Below are positions 55,047 through 64,000 of a stretch of DNA of 64,000 bases, in pieces. The DNA lies in contig JADLDO010000027.1 of NCBI GenBank assembly GCA_020846635.1, positions 124,001 to 188,000 of the forward strand. Reading direction: 5' to 3'. Every line of letters starts with the position of its first letter. Positions within the stretch are counted from its first letter, which is position 1. This DNA is from Caldilineaceae bacterium. GTDB lineage: Bacteria > Chloroflexota > Anaerolineae > Caldilineales > Caldilineaceae. Below the pieces are notes generated by a model. The model saw only the letters and a list, made by a program, of their open reading frames with translations, was not told where the DNA came from and made no database searches. Position numbers and translations under genes: made by a program.

Positions 55047-56252
55047 CTAAGTGGGTACTGTGCTGGGAGGGAAGCGCACCTTGAGCGTGCCATTCACAAA
55101 GACCGCGCCACTCGCTTCCCGCTGGGCCAAGACCGCAGGCAGCAGCAGTTCGCGCTTGAAATTGCCAATGGTCACGTAGAGTTCATCCCCGCGCTTCTTT
55201 AATTTTACCTTATCCAACTCCACATGCGGCAGCGGCAAGGACAACACAAAATCATTGCCCTCCTCGACCACCGTCTGCGTCTGTCCCACAAACATCACCT
55301 CGCCAGGGTCACGCTCGCCAAAGAGACGCGCCGCCAGTTCATCCAGCCGCGCCACCCCCACCATTTCCACATCAAACCAGCCCGAACGCAGGATAGGCAG
55401 CGGGTAAAAGTCCCGCTCGATTTCGCCCAGATAGCGCGCCTGAATCTCCTGTAAACGGTGGAGATAGGGGTCTTGGCTAGGCTCTGCCACCCAGGCTTCC
55501 CCTTGCCCGTCGCTTTCCACACCCGGCAGCACACGGTTAACCACTACCCCATCGACAGGATAGCCAAAGAGCGAGAGATAGGTAACGGCGCGCGCCCCCT
55601 CCTTAACGACCATCTTCTCTGGGTTGAGCACCACGCGGTAGGAGGTTATCTGCGGGTCGATCAGCACCTTTTGCAGCTCCTTCACACCTGCCACCAAATT
55701 GTTCAGCCCGGTCAACGGGTCTTTGTCCGGCATCATGCGGCGCAGCAGCCCGCCCGCCATCCGCAAAGTCACATCGCCCAACCCCGTCATACGCCCCACA
55801 TACCACTGGAAGCTCTCCGGCACAGTCAGCAGCCGGATCGTCTCGCCCGTGGGTGCGGCGTCCACAATCACGCGGTCATAATGACCCGCTTGGGCCTGGC
55901 GATTGATGTGGAGCAGGCTGACAACCTCCTCCATGCCAGGGATGATCGCCATCTCCTCGGCCATCGCTTTGCTCATGCCCTGGCGTCGCAACATGGAACC
56001 GACATAGCCTTGCATTTCGCCCCAATGCTCGCGAATCTCGGCAAGCACGTTGATCTCTTGTGCAAAAAGATTTTCGGCTACGGGCGTCGGCTCTGCGCCT
56101 AGGGCAACATCGAAACTATCAGCCAAACTATGGGCAATATCGGTGCTGACGACAAGTGTCTTATAACCCAACTGGGCGCTGCGTAGCGCAGTGGCCGCGG
56201 CGACAGTTGTCTTGCCCACACCACCCTTGCCTAAATAAAGAATAATCCGCAC
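55047..56252 (-). CDS. ArsA/Get3-family ATPase with C-terminal HSP20-like domain (Get3d type)
   Basis: A 401-residue deviant-Walker ATPase: P-loop GKGGVGKTT (8-16), switch [11 protein letters not shown], and a central [13 protein letters not shown]. The C-terminal 80 residues form an alpha-crystallin-like domain ([32 protein letters not shown]). That combination is known from the Get3d branch of cyanobacteria and plastids. Get3 proteins carry tail-anchored membrane proteins; no arsenic genes are near. It follows by 14 bases a gene for a protein with one C-terminal membrane helix, a possible client. Confidence 0.9.
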   Translation of the reverse strand: MRIILYLGKGGVGKTTVAAATALRSAQLGYKTLVVSTDIAHSLADSFDVALGAEPTPVAENLFAQEINVLAEIREHWGEMQGYVGSMLRRQGMSKAMAEEMAIIPGMEEVVSLLHINRQAQAGHYDRVIVDAAPTGETIRLLTVPESFQWYVGRMTGLGDVTLRMAGGLLRRMMPDKDPLTGLNNLVAGVKELQKVLIDPQITSYRVVLNPEKMVVKEGARAVTYLSLFGYPVDGVVVNRVLPGVESDGQGEAWVAEPSQDPYLHRLQEIQARYLGEIERDFYPLPILRSGWFDVEMVGVARLDELAARLFGERDPGEVMFVGQTQTVVEEGNDFVLSLPLPHVELDKVKLKKRGDELYVTIGNFKRELLLPAVLAQREASGAVFVNGTLKVRFPPSTVPT

Positions 56253-56266
56253 GGTAAATTGATCTC

Positions 56267-56953
56267 CTAGCGTCGTGTTCGACGCGTTACGATTCGCACC
56301 AACATCATCGTCAACAAGAGTGCGCCCAGCGCAACATATGCAGGCAAACGGCTATACCCAAACCAACCCCGAATTTTCCACCAGTAAGCAGGAATCCCCA
56401 GCCAATAACGCCATGACCAGGGCCAGCTATGCCCCACATGCAGCGCATATTTGCCCATCTGATGTTGTGGACTCCACACAGCAATATAGCAGTGCCCCCC
56501 CACCAATGTACGCGTGTCGATCACAGGGCCTGGGTAATAGCGCACCCGTGTAAGCAGATCACGCACGGGCGCAAATAGAGTCTTGGGCGGCGACGCCACC
56601 ACGGCGCTGTAGCCCGCAGGGAGAGCAAAGGGCAGTTTGAGTTCATCGACATCATAGGGCAAGCTCTGGGCAATCACTGCCATCGCCGGCATCACCGATC
56701 CGCCACCAGGCAGCACAGGCGTTAACATCTGTACCCGCAGCCGCTCCCCTGCGCGACAATCCGCCCGGTAGACATGCACCCGCCCCGGCTGGTCAAGCTG
56801 GCTAAAGATCAAACGCCGTCGGCGGAAATCTCCAACCTCGGCACTTGTTACCAACGTATCGCCGACGCGGCGTGCAAAGAATGGCGTGCTCCCTGCCAAG
56901 TCCGCAGAGAGATGCGGCTGCTGGTTCGGTGTAACTGCCGGCTCAAAGCCCAT
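56267..56953 (-). CDS. Hypothetical protein with single C-terminal membrane helix
   Basis: A 228-residue protein without a signal peptide. The first 190 residues look like a beta-rich globular domain ([45 protein letters not shown]). Near the C-terminus a helix [20 protein letters not shown] is followed only by TRRTRR, a tail-anchor layout. I do not recognise a family. It is the first gene of a probable three-gene unit with the Get3d-like ATPase and a methyltransferase. Confidence 0.7.
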   Translation of the reverse strand: MGFEPAVTPNQQPHLSADLAGSTPFFARRVGDTLVTSAEVGDFRRRRLIFSQLDQPGRVHVYRADCRAGERLRVQMLTPVLPGGGSVMPAMAVIAQSLPYDVDELKLPFALPAGYSAVVASPPKTLFAPVRDLLTRVRYYPGPVIDTRTLVGGHCYIAVWSPQHQMGKYALHVGHSWPWSWRYWLGIPAYWWKIRGWFGYSRLPAYVALGALLLTMMLVRIVTRRTRR

Positions 56954-57224
56954 GAAGACTCCTCAGCTAAAACAAAAATCCAGACCATCAGATAGTACAA
57001 CACGAACAACTCGCCAACGTTGCGGCAAACCCAGTGTCGCCAGAGAAATATGCGCCCATGCGCCACCTGGAGAATTGCGCGCAAGTCTAGCAGGTAGCCC
57101 CCAGCACGTCAATTCATGGCGTACTCACGCTGGGGCTCTCCTATCCCTGTACGCAAAGCAGCATACATTCGTTGCACCTGGGGCGGTTTTGACCGCTTTC
57201 CCGCTTTAGATTACCATAACGCCC

Positions 57225-58229
57225 ATGAGTGACGACGCTGCGCCAACCCGACCCACTTTCTCCATCGTAGTTCCCATTTGGAACGAAGAAGCGGTTATCC
57301 CAGAACTCTACCGGCGCGTGGTCAGCATCATGGATGCCACCAACGAAACGTGGGAGTTCATCTGTGTGGATGATGGCTCTCGCGACCGCTCACTCGCCCA
57401 ACTGCTCGACCTCCGCGCCCAAGATCCTCGCCTCAAGGTCTTGCACTTCAGCCGCAACTTTAGTCATCAGATCGCCATCACCGCCGGCACTGACTTTGCC
57501 GAGGGAGATGCCGTCATCGTCATGGACGCCGATCTCCAAGACCCGCCGGAAGTGGTCGCGCGCATGATCGAGAAATGGCGCGAAGGCTATGAAGTCGTCT
57601 ATGCCGTACGCACCTCGCGCCAGGGCGAAAGCTTTTTCAAGCTGTGGACGGCTAGCCTATTCTACCGGCTCTTGCACAGCATCACTGATATCAACATTCC
57701 TTTGGACGCAGGCGATTTCCGGCTGATGGATCGGCGCGTCGTGCTCACCATGCGCCACCTGCGCGAACAGCATCGCTTCATGCGCGGCCTCAGCAGTTGG
57801 GTCGGCTTTCGCCAAATCCCGGTTGAATATGAGCGCGCCGAACGCTATGCCGGAGAGACGAAATACCCGCTACGCAAAATGATCCGGCTGGCAACTTCGG
57901 CGATCACAAGCTTTAGCCATGTCCCGCTGCAACTTGCCACCTATGTCGGCTTTACCCTGGCGAGCATCAGCCTCATCGCCATTCTTGTCACCATCATCCT
58001 GCGCCTTTCCGGCAGCAGCTTTTTCTTGGGCCAGGCAACGACGCTGGTGAGTGTCCTGTTTTTGGGGGGTGTCCAGTTGATCTTTCTAGGCATCATTGGC
58101 GAATATTTGGGACGCATCTATGACGAAGTGAAGCAGCGTCCCCTCTACATTGTCTCAAAAGCCTATGGCTTCATACCTGATGCCGGCGACCTGCCACGCG
58201 CGGTTTCCTTTCCCGCAGATTCGTCATAG
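57225..58229 (+). CDS. Family 2 glycosyltransferase, DPM1/GtrB type
   Basis: A 334-residue polyprenyl-phosphate glycosyltransferase. The GT-A domain begins [20 protein letters not shown] and has the metal motif [13 protein letters not shown] (DxD), the acceptor-side [13 protein letters not shown] and [14 protein letters not shown]. Two C-terminal membrane helices (about 235-260 and 270-295) anchor it. Enzymes of this kind transfer a sugar from a nucleotide sugar to undecaprenyl/dolichyl phosphate on the cytoplasmic side. The sugar is not evident. It is probably co-transcribed with nothing else; the next gene begins 120 bases later. Confidence 0.9.
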   Translation: MSDDAAPTRPTFSIVVPIWNEEAVIPELYRRVVSIMDATNETWEFICVDDGSRDRSLAQLLDLRAQDPRLKVLHFSRNFSHQIAITAGTDFAEGDAVIVMDADLQDPPEVVARMIEKWREGYEVVYAVRTSRQGESFFKLWTASLFYRLLHSITDINIPLDAGDFRLMDRRVVLTMRHLREQHRFMRGLSSWVGFRQIPVEYERAERYAGETKYPLRKMIRLATSAITSFSHVPLQLATYVGFTLASISLIAILVTIILRLSGSSFFLGQATTLVSVLFLGGVQLIFLGIIGEYLGRIYDEVKQRPLYIVSKAYGFIPDAGDLPRAVSFPADSS

Positions 58230-58349
58230 CGCGCATAGTTCACCATTGCTACCCTCCAGGCAGCTATTGTCTATATCACTGTCTGTATCACTGTCTGCAT
58301 CGCACGCGTACGTTGTATTGTTGTCGTTCGTCCGAAGGAGTATAAGGCC

Positions 58350-59324
<975 letters not shown>

Positions 59325-59342
59325 CACACCACCTGCCCGTAC

Positions 59343-59362
59343 GGACGCAATCCATTACGTCC
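59343..59362. repeat. GGACGCAAT palindrome, copy 2
   Basis: GGACGCAAT-CC-ATTACGTCC (one mismatch) in the short gap between convergent genes, followed by a further ATTGCGTCC half-site. Compare 11216-11235. It may terminate one or both neighbours. Confidence 0.55.
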
Positions 59363-59384
59363 CTCTCATTGCGTCCCTCCCACC

Positions 59385-62300
59385 CTACTCCAGCGCGTCC
59401 CATCCCTCCACCTGAAACCAACGATCGCCCCATTGACCGCTGCACCATCGCCCGCGCAGCACAACAGGTCGCCACGGTCGCGGGTTTGCCATCCCTTTTG
59501 GCGGAATCGCCACCACATAGTTTCGACCATCAGCGCAAAACCAGCCCTTGCCCCCTGTCCATCCCGGCAGCCGCGCCCCGGCCACAGCCAGCGTGACACC
59601 CGCATGGTTTGGCAATTCTCCCAACGTCAGCGCCGGCAGTTGGCTTGGATCTACCACGGCCAGTGGGTGCAAGCTGACCGGCAGCCCCAACAGCCGCGTC
59701 TCCCAGGCGATACGCTGGCTGGCATCCTCAGCGAACACCACTTGGGTCACAAAGGTAAAGGCCAACTGCCCGCCATCACCCCCGGCGTGCAGCGCACCCG
59801 CCTCGGCCAAGAGCGCAGCGCGTGACTCGCCCAGCCCATCGAGCGCGCCACACTGGATCAAGTGCGTCCATTCCTTGCGCGCCAACGGCACTCGACTCAA
59901 CAAGTCATTGGCGCTTATAAACGGACGAACACGACGAGCCGCCACAATCGCACGCACACTAGCGCGGCGCAGATCACGCACCTGCCCCAGCCCCATCCAC
60001 AGGATGGGTACGCGCGCCCCATGATCTTCCTGCCACTGGAGCGTGAATTGGCCGCGACTGTGGTTGACATGGGGTGGACGCACGCCGATCCCCAATCGCC
60101 GCGCCTCAGCCAAATAGACGGCCTGGTGATGAAAGCCTCCCCAATCGGCCAAGCGCGCACAGAGAAACTCCGCCGGCCAATGCGCCTTCAAATAGGCCGA
60201 GCGGTAGCTCACATCGGCATAGGCCGTGGCATGACCCTGGTTAAAGCCATACCCGGCAAAGGCCATCACTTGCGTCCACAACGTCTCTGCTTGCGTGGCG
60301 TTAAATCCTGGCCCGCCGGGTGCTGGACGTTGGCAGCCTTCCTCAAAGCGCGCCTGAAGCGCCGCCATCTCATCGGCGCGGAACTTGCTCATCCCCTTAC
60401 GCAGTCGATCCGCTTCGGCCCAACTGAGCCCCGCTATCTCCACTGCCACGCGCAACACCTGTTCTTGAAAGAGCATCACCCCTTGCGTCGGCCCCAAGAT
60501 CGACGCCAGCGCCGGATGCAGATAACGCACCTCCTCCTCGCCACGATAGCGACGGACAAAGGCTTGCGCCATCCCGCCCGTCGCCGGGCCTGGCTTAAAA
60601 AACGCATTGGCAATGGCGAGATCACGCACCGTGCGCGCCCGTAGCTGGCGCAGCGTGCGCTGTGCTCCCCACGATTCGCACTGAAAGACGCCAATGGTTT
60701 CGCCTTCCGCCAATAGGTCAGCCGTGCGCGCATCATCAGCGGGAATCTCGCGCAGATGAAAATCAGGCTGGTGGTTGCGCCGCACCAGTTCAGCAGCATC
60801 GGCCAAAACGGTCAGCGCACGAATACCGAGCAGATCAATTTTCGGAAGCCCCAACGCCTCCACATCTTCATGCGAAAATTGCGACACCCAAAAGCCTTTG
60901 GGTGTCCACTGGACAGGCGCAATTGTGGTCATCGCCCCAGGCGCAACTACCACGCCGCCCGGATGGATGCTCAAATGATGCGGCACACCGACCATGCCAT
61001 AGGCTGTTTTCACCACCTCGGCATGAAAGGGATCATCCACCTCGGCCAAAAGCGTCTCCAATGGATCGCGCTCATGCCGTCGCGGGTCGGGGTGCCATTG
61101 GTCGCATACCTTCCCTGTCAGTGCCGTCACCGTTGCCTCGTCCAAACCATAGGCTTTCGCGGTTTCGCGCACAGCCGACTTGAGGCGCAGCGTTGCCATC
61201 GTCGCCACCAATGCCACCTTGTCCGCGCCATAGCGGTCACGCACATACGCCAACACTTCGTCGCGGCGATGGCTGCACAGGTCAAGGTCAATATCAGGCA
61301 GGCTTGCCCGTTCGGGATTCAGAAAACGCTCAAAGAGGAGTTCATGGGCAATAGGGTCAACCGTCGTAATGCCTGTGCAAAAGGCCACCAACGAGTTCGC
61401 CACACTGCCGCGCGTGTTATAGGGAATTTCATGTTGGCGGGCAAAAGCGGTAATCTCTGCCACCAACAAAAAGAGTGGCGCAAAGCCGCGCTTGGCAATC
61501 GCATCCAGCTCGCGATCCATGCGCTCCAGCAGGGCGGGCGTTCGCTCCGCATAATGGGCAGCCATCCCCTCATCCACCAGCCGCCGCAGCGCCTCGTCGG
61601 GTGTCTCGCCCTCTGCCAGCGCCAATACCGGCCAAATGGGACGACCATCTGGCAGCGCAGGGCTACAGCGCGCCACGACTTCACCAATCCCCGCCAGCGC
61701 CTCAGGATAGGCGGCAAAGCGCGTATGCAGCTCGCCAATCGACTGCCAGTGGATGACAGCGTGGGCATCCCCCTCATCGGGCAGCCACGCATCCTGCACC
61801 TCATCAAGCGGGCAATTACGCGCCATCGCTGCCAACAGCCGCAGCCGGGCGCGATCTTCGGCGTGCAGGCAATAGACTGGCTGCACTGCGGCCACGGGCA
61901 AGCCAAAGCGTTTGCCGATTTCGACAGTGACATCCGCCGCGACAGCATCCTCTGCCCTATGCAGTTCAATCGAAAGCCAGGCCTGCTCCCCATAAATGCC
62001 CGCCAGGCGCGACGCATAGCGCGCGGCGATATTGGCATGGCCCAAAGCCAGCGCCCGCCCAATCCAACTGTGCCGCCCGCCCGCCAGGCAGATCAACCCG
62101 GCGCGATGTGCGCGCAAGGTCTCCCAATCGACGCCGCGCTGCGCCGCTTCTTCGCGGTCAGGTCGCGCTTGGATGGCAGACGAAAGCCCGCAGAGTGAGC
62201 GCCACCCCTCGGCTCCCGTTGCCAACAAGACCAATTCACCGGGCGTGGCCCAGGCGCGCCCGCCCAACTCCTCCGGCGGCGCAACCGTGACCACCATACC

Positions 62301-62516
62301 AGTGATCGGCTGGATATGGGCCGCGGCACAGGCTTTGGCAAAGGCGACCGCGCCATAAAGCGCGTTGGTATCGGTGAGCGCGAGCGCCTTCATGCCTTGC
62401 CCGCCGGCTTGCGCTACCACTTCATCAATACTCGGCGTCGCACCCAACAAGGTAAAGTGCGAATGAAGATGCAAATGCGTAAGGTCGGTTGTGATTGCTA
62501 ATTCTGTCGCGGCCAT
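59385..62516 (-). CDS. DNA polymerase III alpha subunit, error-prone DnaE2-like
   Basis: A 1043-residue C-family polymerase. A PHP domain opens it (THLHLHSHFTLLGATPSIDE). The catalytic palm carries GSVANSLVAFCTGIT and the aspartates of LPDIDLDLCSHRRDEV, followed by LPKIDLLGIRALTV. Further on are the fingers (QGVMLFQEQVLRVA, YGFNQGHATAYADVSYRSAY), an HhH region (PFISANDLLSRVPLAR) and an OB domain. It is shorter than the replicative DnaE (about 1160) and matches the DnaE2/ImuC type that works in damage-induced mutagenesis. Its usual partners ImuA/ImuB are not in the window. Confidence 0.85.
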   Translation of the reverse strand: MAATELAITTDLTHLHLHSHFTLLGATPSIDEVVAQAGGQGMKALALTDTNALYGAVAFAKACAAAHIQPITGMVVTVAPPEELGGRAWATPGELVLLATGAEGWRSLCGLSSAIQARPDREEAAQRGVDWETLRAHRAGLICLAGGRHSWIGRALALGHANIAARYASRLAGIYGEQAWLSIELHRAEDAVAADVTVEIGKRFGLPVAAVQPVYCLHAEDRARLRLLAAMARNCPLDEVQDAWLPDEGDAHAVIHWQSIGELHTRFAAYPEALAGIGEVVARCSPALPDGRPIWPVLALAEGETPDEALRRLVDEGMAAHYAERTPALLERMDRELDAIAKRGFAPLFLLVAEITAFARQHEIPYNTRGSVANSLVAFCTGITTVDPIAHELLFERFLNPERASLPDIDLDLCSHRRDEVLAYVRDRYGADKVALVATMATLRLKSAVRETAKAYGLDEATVTALTGKVCDQWHPDPRRHERDPLETLLAEVDDPFHAEVVKTAYGMVGVPHHLSIHPGGVVVAPGAMTTIAPVQWTPKGFWVSQFSHEDVEALGLPKIDLLGIRALTVLADAAELVRRNHQPDFHLREIPADDARTADLLAEGETIGVFQCESWGAQRTLRQLRARTVRDLAIANAFFKPGPATGGMAQAFVRRYRGEEEVRYLHPALASILGPTQGVMLFQEQVLRVAVEIAGLSWAEADRLRKGMSKFRADEMAALQARFEEGCQRPAPGGPGFNATQAETLWTQVMAFAGYGFNQGHATAYADVSYRSAYLKAHWPAEFLCARLADWGGFHHQAVYLAEARRLGIGVRPPHVNHSRGQFTLQWQEDHGARVPILWMGLGQVRDLRRASVRAIVAARRVRPFISANDLLSRVPLARKEWTHLIQCGALDGLGESRAALLAEAGALHAGGDGGQLAFTFVTQVVFAEDASQRIAWETRLLGLPVSLHPLAVVDPSQLPALTLGELPNHAGVTLAVAGARLPGWTGGKGWFCADGRNYVVAIPPKGMANPRPWRPVVLRGRWCSGQWGDRWFQVEGWDALE

Positions 62517-62574
62517 ACGCTGATCTTAGGCGCATTCGGGTAAAATAGCCAAACAGAAGGAGAAAAACGCCGCC

Positions 62575-63471
62575 ATGTCAACTGAAGTTCCATCCATTAC
62601 AATTCCACAGGCCTGGGTCATGGCAAGCCGCCCCAAGACCCTCCCCGCTGCCATCAGCCCGGTCATAGTCGGCGCGGCTCTGGCCGCGGCAGAGGGAAGT
62701 TTTGCGCTTTGGCCTGTCCTGGCGGCGTTGCTGGCGGCACTCTTGCTCCAAATTGGTTCCAATCTCGCCAACGATTACTTTGATGCGCTCAACGGTGCGG
62801 ACACAACCGACCGGATTGGGCCAACACGCGTCACCGCAGCCGGTCTTATCTCCCCCGCAGCGATGCGTGCCGGCATGGGCGTCGTCTTTGGCCTGGCCGC
62901 GCTGGTTGGTTTTTACCTGATTTGGGTAGCCGGTTGGCCTATCTTGATCATTGGCGCAGCCGCCATTCTGGCCGCGCTGGCCTATACCGGCGGCCCAAAA
63001 CCCTTTGGCTACATCGGTCTAGGCGACCTCTTTGTCTTTCTTTTCTTTGGCCCCATCGCCGTTTGCGGAACCTACTATCTGCAAACCCTGCGCATCAGCA
63101 CTGACGCCCTCATCGCTTCTCTGGCAATGGGCGCGCTGATTACGGCCATCCTGGTCGTCAACAACCTACGCGACATTGAGAGCGACCGCGCAGCGGGCAA
63201 GCATACCCTTGCCGTACGCCTCGGCATCAAAGGCACGCGCACCGAATATCTGCTGCTGATCCTGGTGGCCTACGCTGTGCCGCTGCTTTTATTTCTAGAC
63301 AGCGGCTCACCCTGGGTGCTAGCGCCCTTCATCACTTTATCCCGCGCCTGGCAGCTCATCACCACCATTCACCATGCCACCGACGGCCCCACCCTCAACG
63401 CAGCCCTCGCCGGAACGGCGCAACTGAGCCTGCTCTTTGCCATCACGCTTTCCGTCGGCCTCCTACTCTGA
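62575..63471 (+). CDS. menA: 1,4-dihydroxy-2-naphthoate polyprenyltransferase MenA
   Basis: A 298-residue UbiA-family membrane enzyme with about eight spans. It begins ASRPKTLPAAISPVIVGAAL, the usual MenA entry. The first Asp-rich motif is NLANDYFDALNGADT, the second NNLRDIESDRAAGKHTLAVR; both bind the Mg-diphosphate of the prenyl donor. It joins a polyprenyl chain to 1,4-dihydroxy-2-naphthoate in menaquinone synthesis, in the membrane. AAGGAG lies 13 bases ahead of the ATG. Only 58 bases separate it from the divergent dnaE2-like gene, and a TAAAAT lies between them. Confidence 0.93.
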   Translation: MSTEVPSITIPQAWVMASRPKTLPAAISPVIVGAALAAAEGSFALWPVLAALLAALLLQIGSNLANDYFDALNGADTTDRIGPTRVTAAGLISPAAMRAGMGVVFGLAALVGFYLIWVAGWPILIIGAAAILAALAYTGGPKPFGYIGLGDLFVFLFFGPIAVCGTYYLQTLRISTDALIASLAMGALITAILVVNNLRDIESDRAAGKHTLAVRLGIKGTRTEYLLLILVAYAVPLLLFLDSGSPWVLAPFITLSRAWQLITTIHHATDGPTLNAALAGTAQLSLLFAITLSVGLLL

Positions 63472-63494
63472 TGCCTACACCGTCGAAAGCCTAC

Positions 63495-63528
63495 ACCCTC
63501 CCGGAAGCTGGGCCGCTTCCGGGAGGGT
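63495..63528. repeat. CCCGGAAGC-family palindrome, copy 4
   Basis: Perfect 14-bp arms ACCCTCCCGGAAGC / GCTTCCGGGAGGGT around a six-base loop, 23 bases after the menA stop. It may serve as terminator but has no T run. Confidence 0.75.
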
Positions 63529-63629
63529 ATTGCACATAATTTTCACGTTACTTTCGCGTTACGTTACACACCAACGAAATGTCCCCTACGGTTTGGCAAA
63601 CGTTCCTATCAATGTTAGAGTGACCCATT

Positions 63630-64000
63630 ATGAGCATCATGACACGAGTGATCATCTACTATCTAGATATGCTGGACAAGGCCAATCTGCGCCATTCCAC
63701 GCGCAGCCATCCCGATGCAACGATCCAGCGTGCCGATGTCCCCAGCCCGGAGTTCAACCGCTTTCTCTATAGCGCAGTCGGTGGCGATTGGCATTGGCAT
63801 GAGCGGCTCACCTGGAGCTATGGGCAGTGGATGCAGTGGCTCGACCGCAAGGAACAGGAGACATGGGTCGCCTATGTGCGCGGCACGCCTGCCGGTTATG
63901 TCGAGCTAGAGCATCAGCCCAACGGCAATGTCGAAATTGCCTATTTTGGCCTTTTGCCCCAATTCATCGGTCAAGGTCTTGGGGGTCAGCTCTTAGGCTT
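63630..64000 (+). CDS. GNAT family N-acetyltransferase, N-terminal part
   Basis: The gene runs off the right edge; 123 codons are visible. The frame begins MSIMTRVIIYYLDMLDKANL and later reads ETWVAYVRGTPAGYVEL and VEIAYFGLLPQFIGQGLGG. The last carries the start of the acetyl-CoA-binding Q/RxxGxG/A motif (QGLGG), which defines the GNAT fold. It acetylates an unknown amine or amino acid. The ribosome site is weak, and a second ATG at 63639 is an alternative start. Confidence 0.8.
   Translation, partial: MSIMTRVIIYYLDMLDKANLRHSTRSHPDATIQRADVPSPEFNRFLYSAVGGDWHWHERLTWSYGQWMQWLDRKEQETWVAYVRGTPAGYVELEHQPNGNVEIAYFGLLPQFIGQGLGGQLLG

Noticed and set aside
55047..56252. Arsenite efflux ATPase ArsA
   Set aside because: No arsB, arsD or arsR nearby, only one ATPase domain, and a C-terminal HSP20-like domain that fits the Get3d branch better.
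60756..62198. 480-codon open frame on the plus strand
   Set aside because: It lies wholly within the dnaE2-like gene on the other strand; its translation has no recognisable domains and no ribosome site. GC-rich antisense frames of this kind occur over most real genes here.

Overview
The window looks like a chromosomal segment of a Chloroflexota bacterium, probably from the Anaerolineae/Caldilineae side. This is inferred from gene content only: a Tat-exported lipoprotein sugar-binding protein, a Get3d-like ArsA ATPase, a T-box leader, CYTH-CHAD and BdbC-type proteins, MenA (menaquinone), and moderately GC-rich coding sequence with AT-richer spacers. There is no 16S gene and no phage, IS element or CRISPR array in the window.

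Layout. 1-10763 (minus strand): a catabolic block. An ABC importer (Tat lipoprotein binding protein plus two permeases) is followed by an aminotransferase, a Dabb protein, a D-2-hydroxyacid dehydrogenase, an amidase, a sugar-phosphate isomerase/epimerase-like protein and the E1-alpha, E1-beta and E2 (cut by the edge) subunits of a 2-oxoacid dehydrogenase. 11324-17624: a second D-2-hydroxyacid dehydrogenase, a hybrid REC-PAS-PAS-GAF histidine kinase, a CYTH-CHAD protein and a lipoprotein. 18000-23145 (minus): three nuclease-like genes resembling a small defence or repair island. These are a GTPase/STAND-like P-loop ATPase fused to a PD-(D/E)XK nuclease, a Cas4-like plus DEDD-like double nuclease, and an OLD-family ATPase-TOPRIM nuclease. 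24169-28996: an enolase-superfamily dehydratase, an odd His-rich membrane protein with a small partner, and a HisC/CobD-like aminotransferase.

29157-38419 (minus): a complete phosphate regulon, phoB, phoR, pstS, pstC, pstA, pstB, phoU. Its PstA carries a large extracytoplasmic insert that looks like a circularly permuted copy of the PstS phosphate-binding domain. Two arrays of 11-bp direct repeats, upstream of phoR and of pstS, look like the lineage's Pho boxes. 38542-42529: a small EamA-like transporter, a fatty acid desaturase, an RRM/glycine-rich RNA-binding protein and two unknowns. 42919-52231: tRNA-Lys, surface and HhH proteins, an rRNA/tRNA methyltransferase, rplT, rpmI and infC, then thrS preceded by an M20 peptidase gene and a threonine-type T-box leader, and tRNA-Val. 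52284-64000: a Lon-N protein, truD, a methyltransferase, a Get3d-like ATPase next to a tail-anchored protein, a glycosyltransferase, a BdbC-cytochrome c fusion, an error-prone DNA polymerase III alpha subunit, MenA and a truncated GNAT.

Several short palindromic elements recur between genes: a CCCGGAAGC..GCTTCCGGG family in four places, a GGACGCAAT..ATTRCGTCC family in two, and large single inverted repeats. Binding-protein genes in both ABC operons are followed by perfect intercistronic hairpins. Everything here was read by eye; no database search was run.
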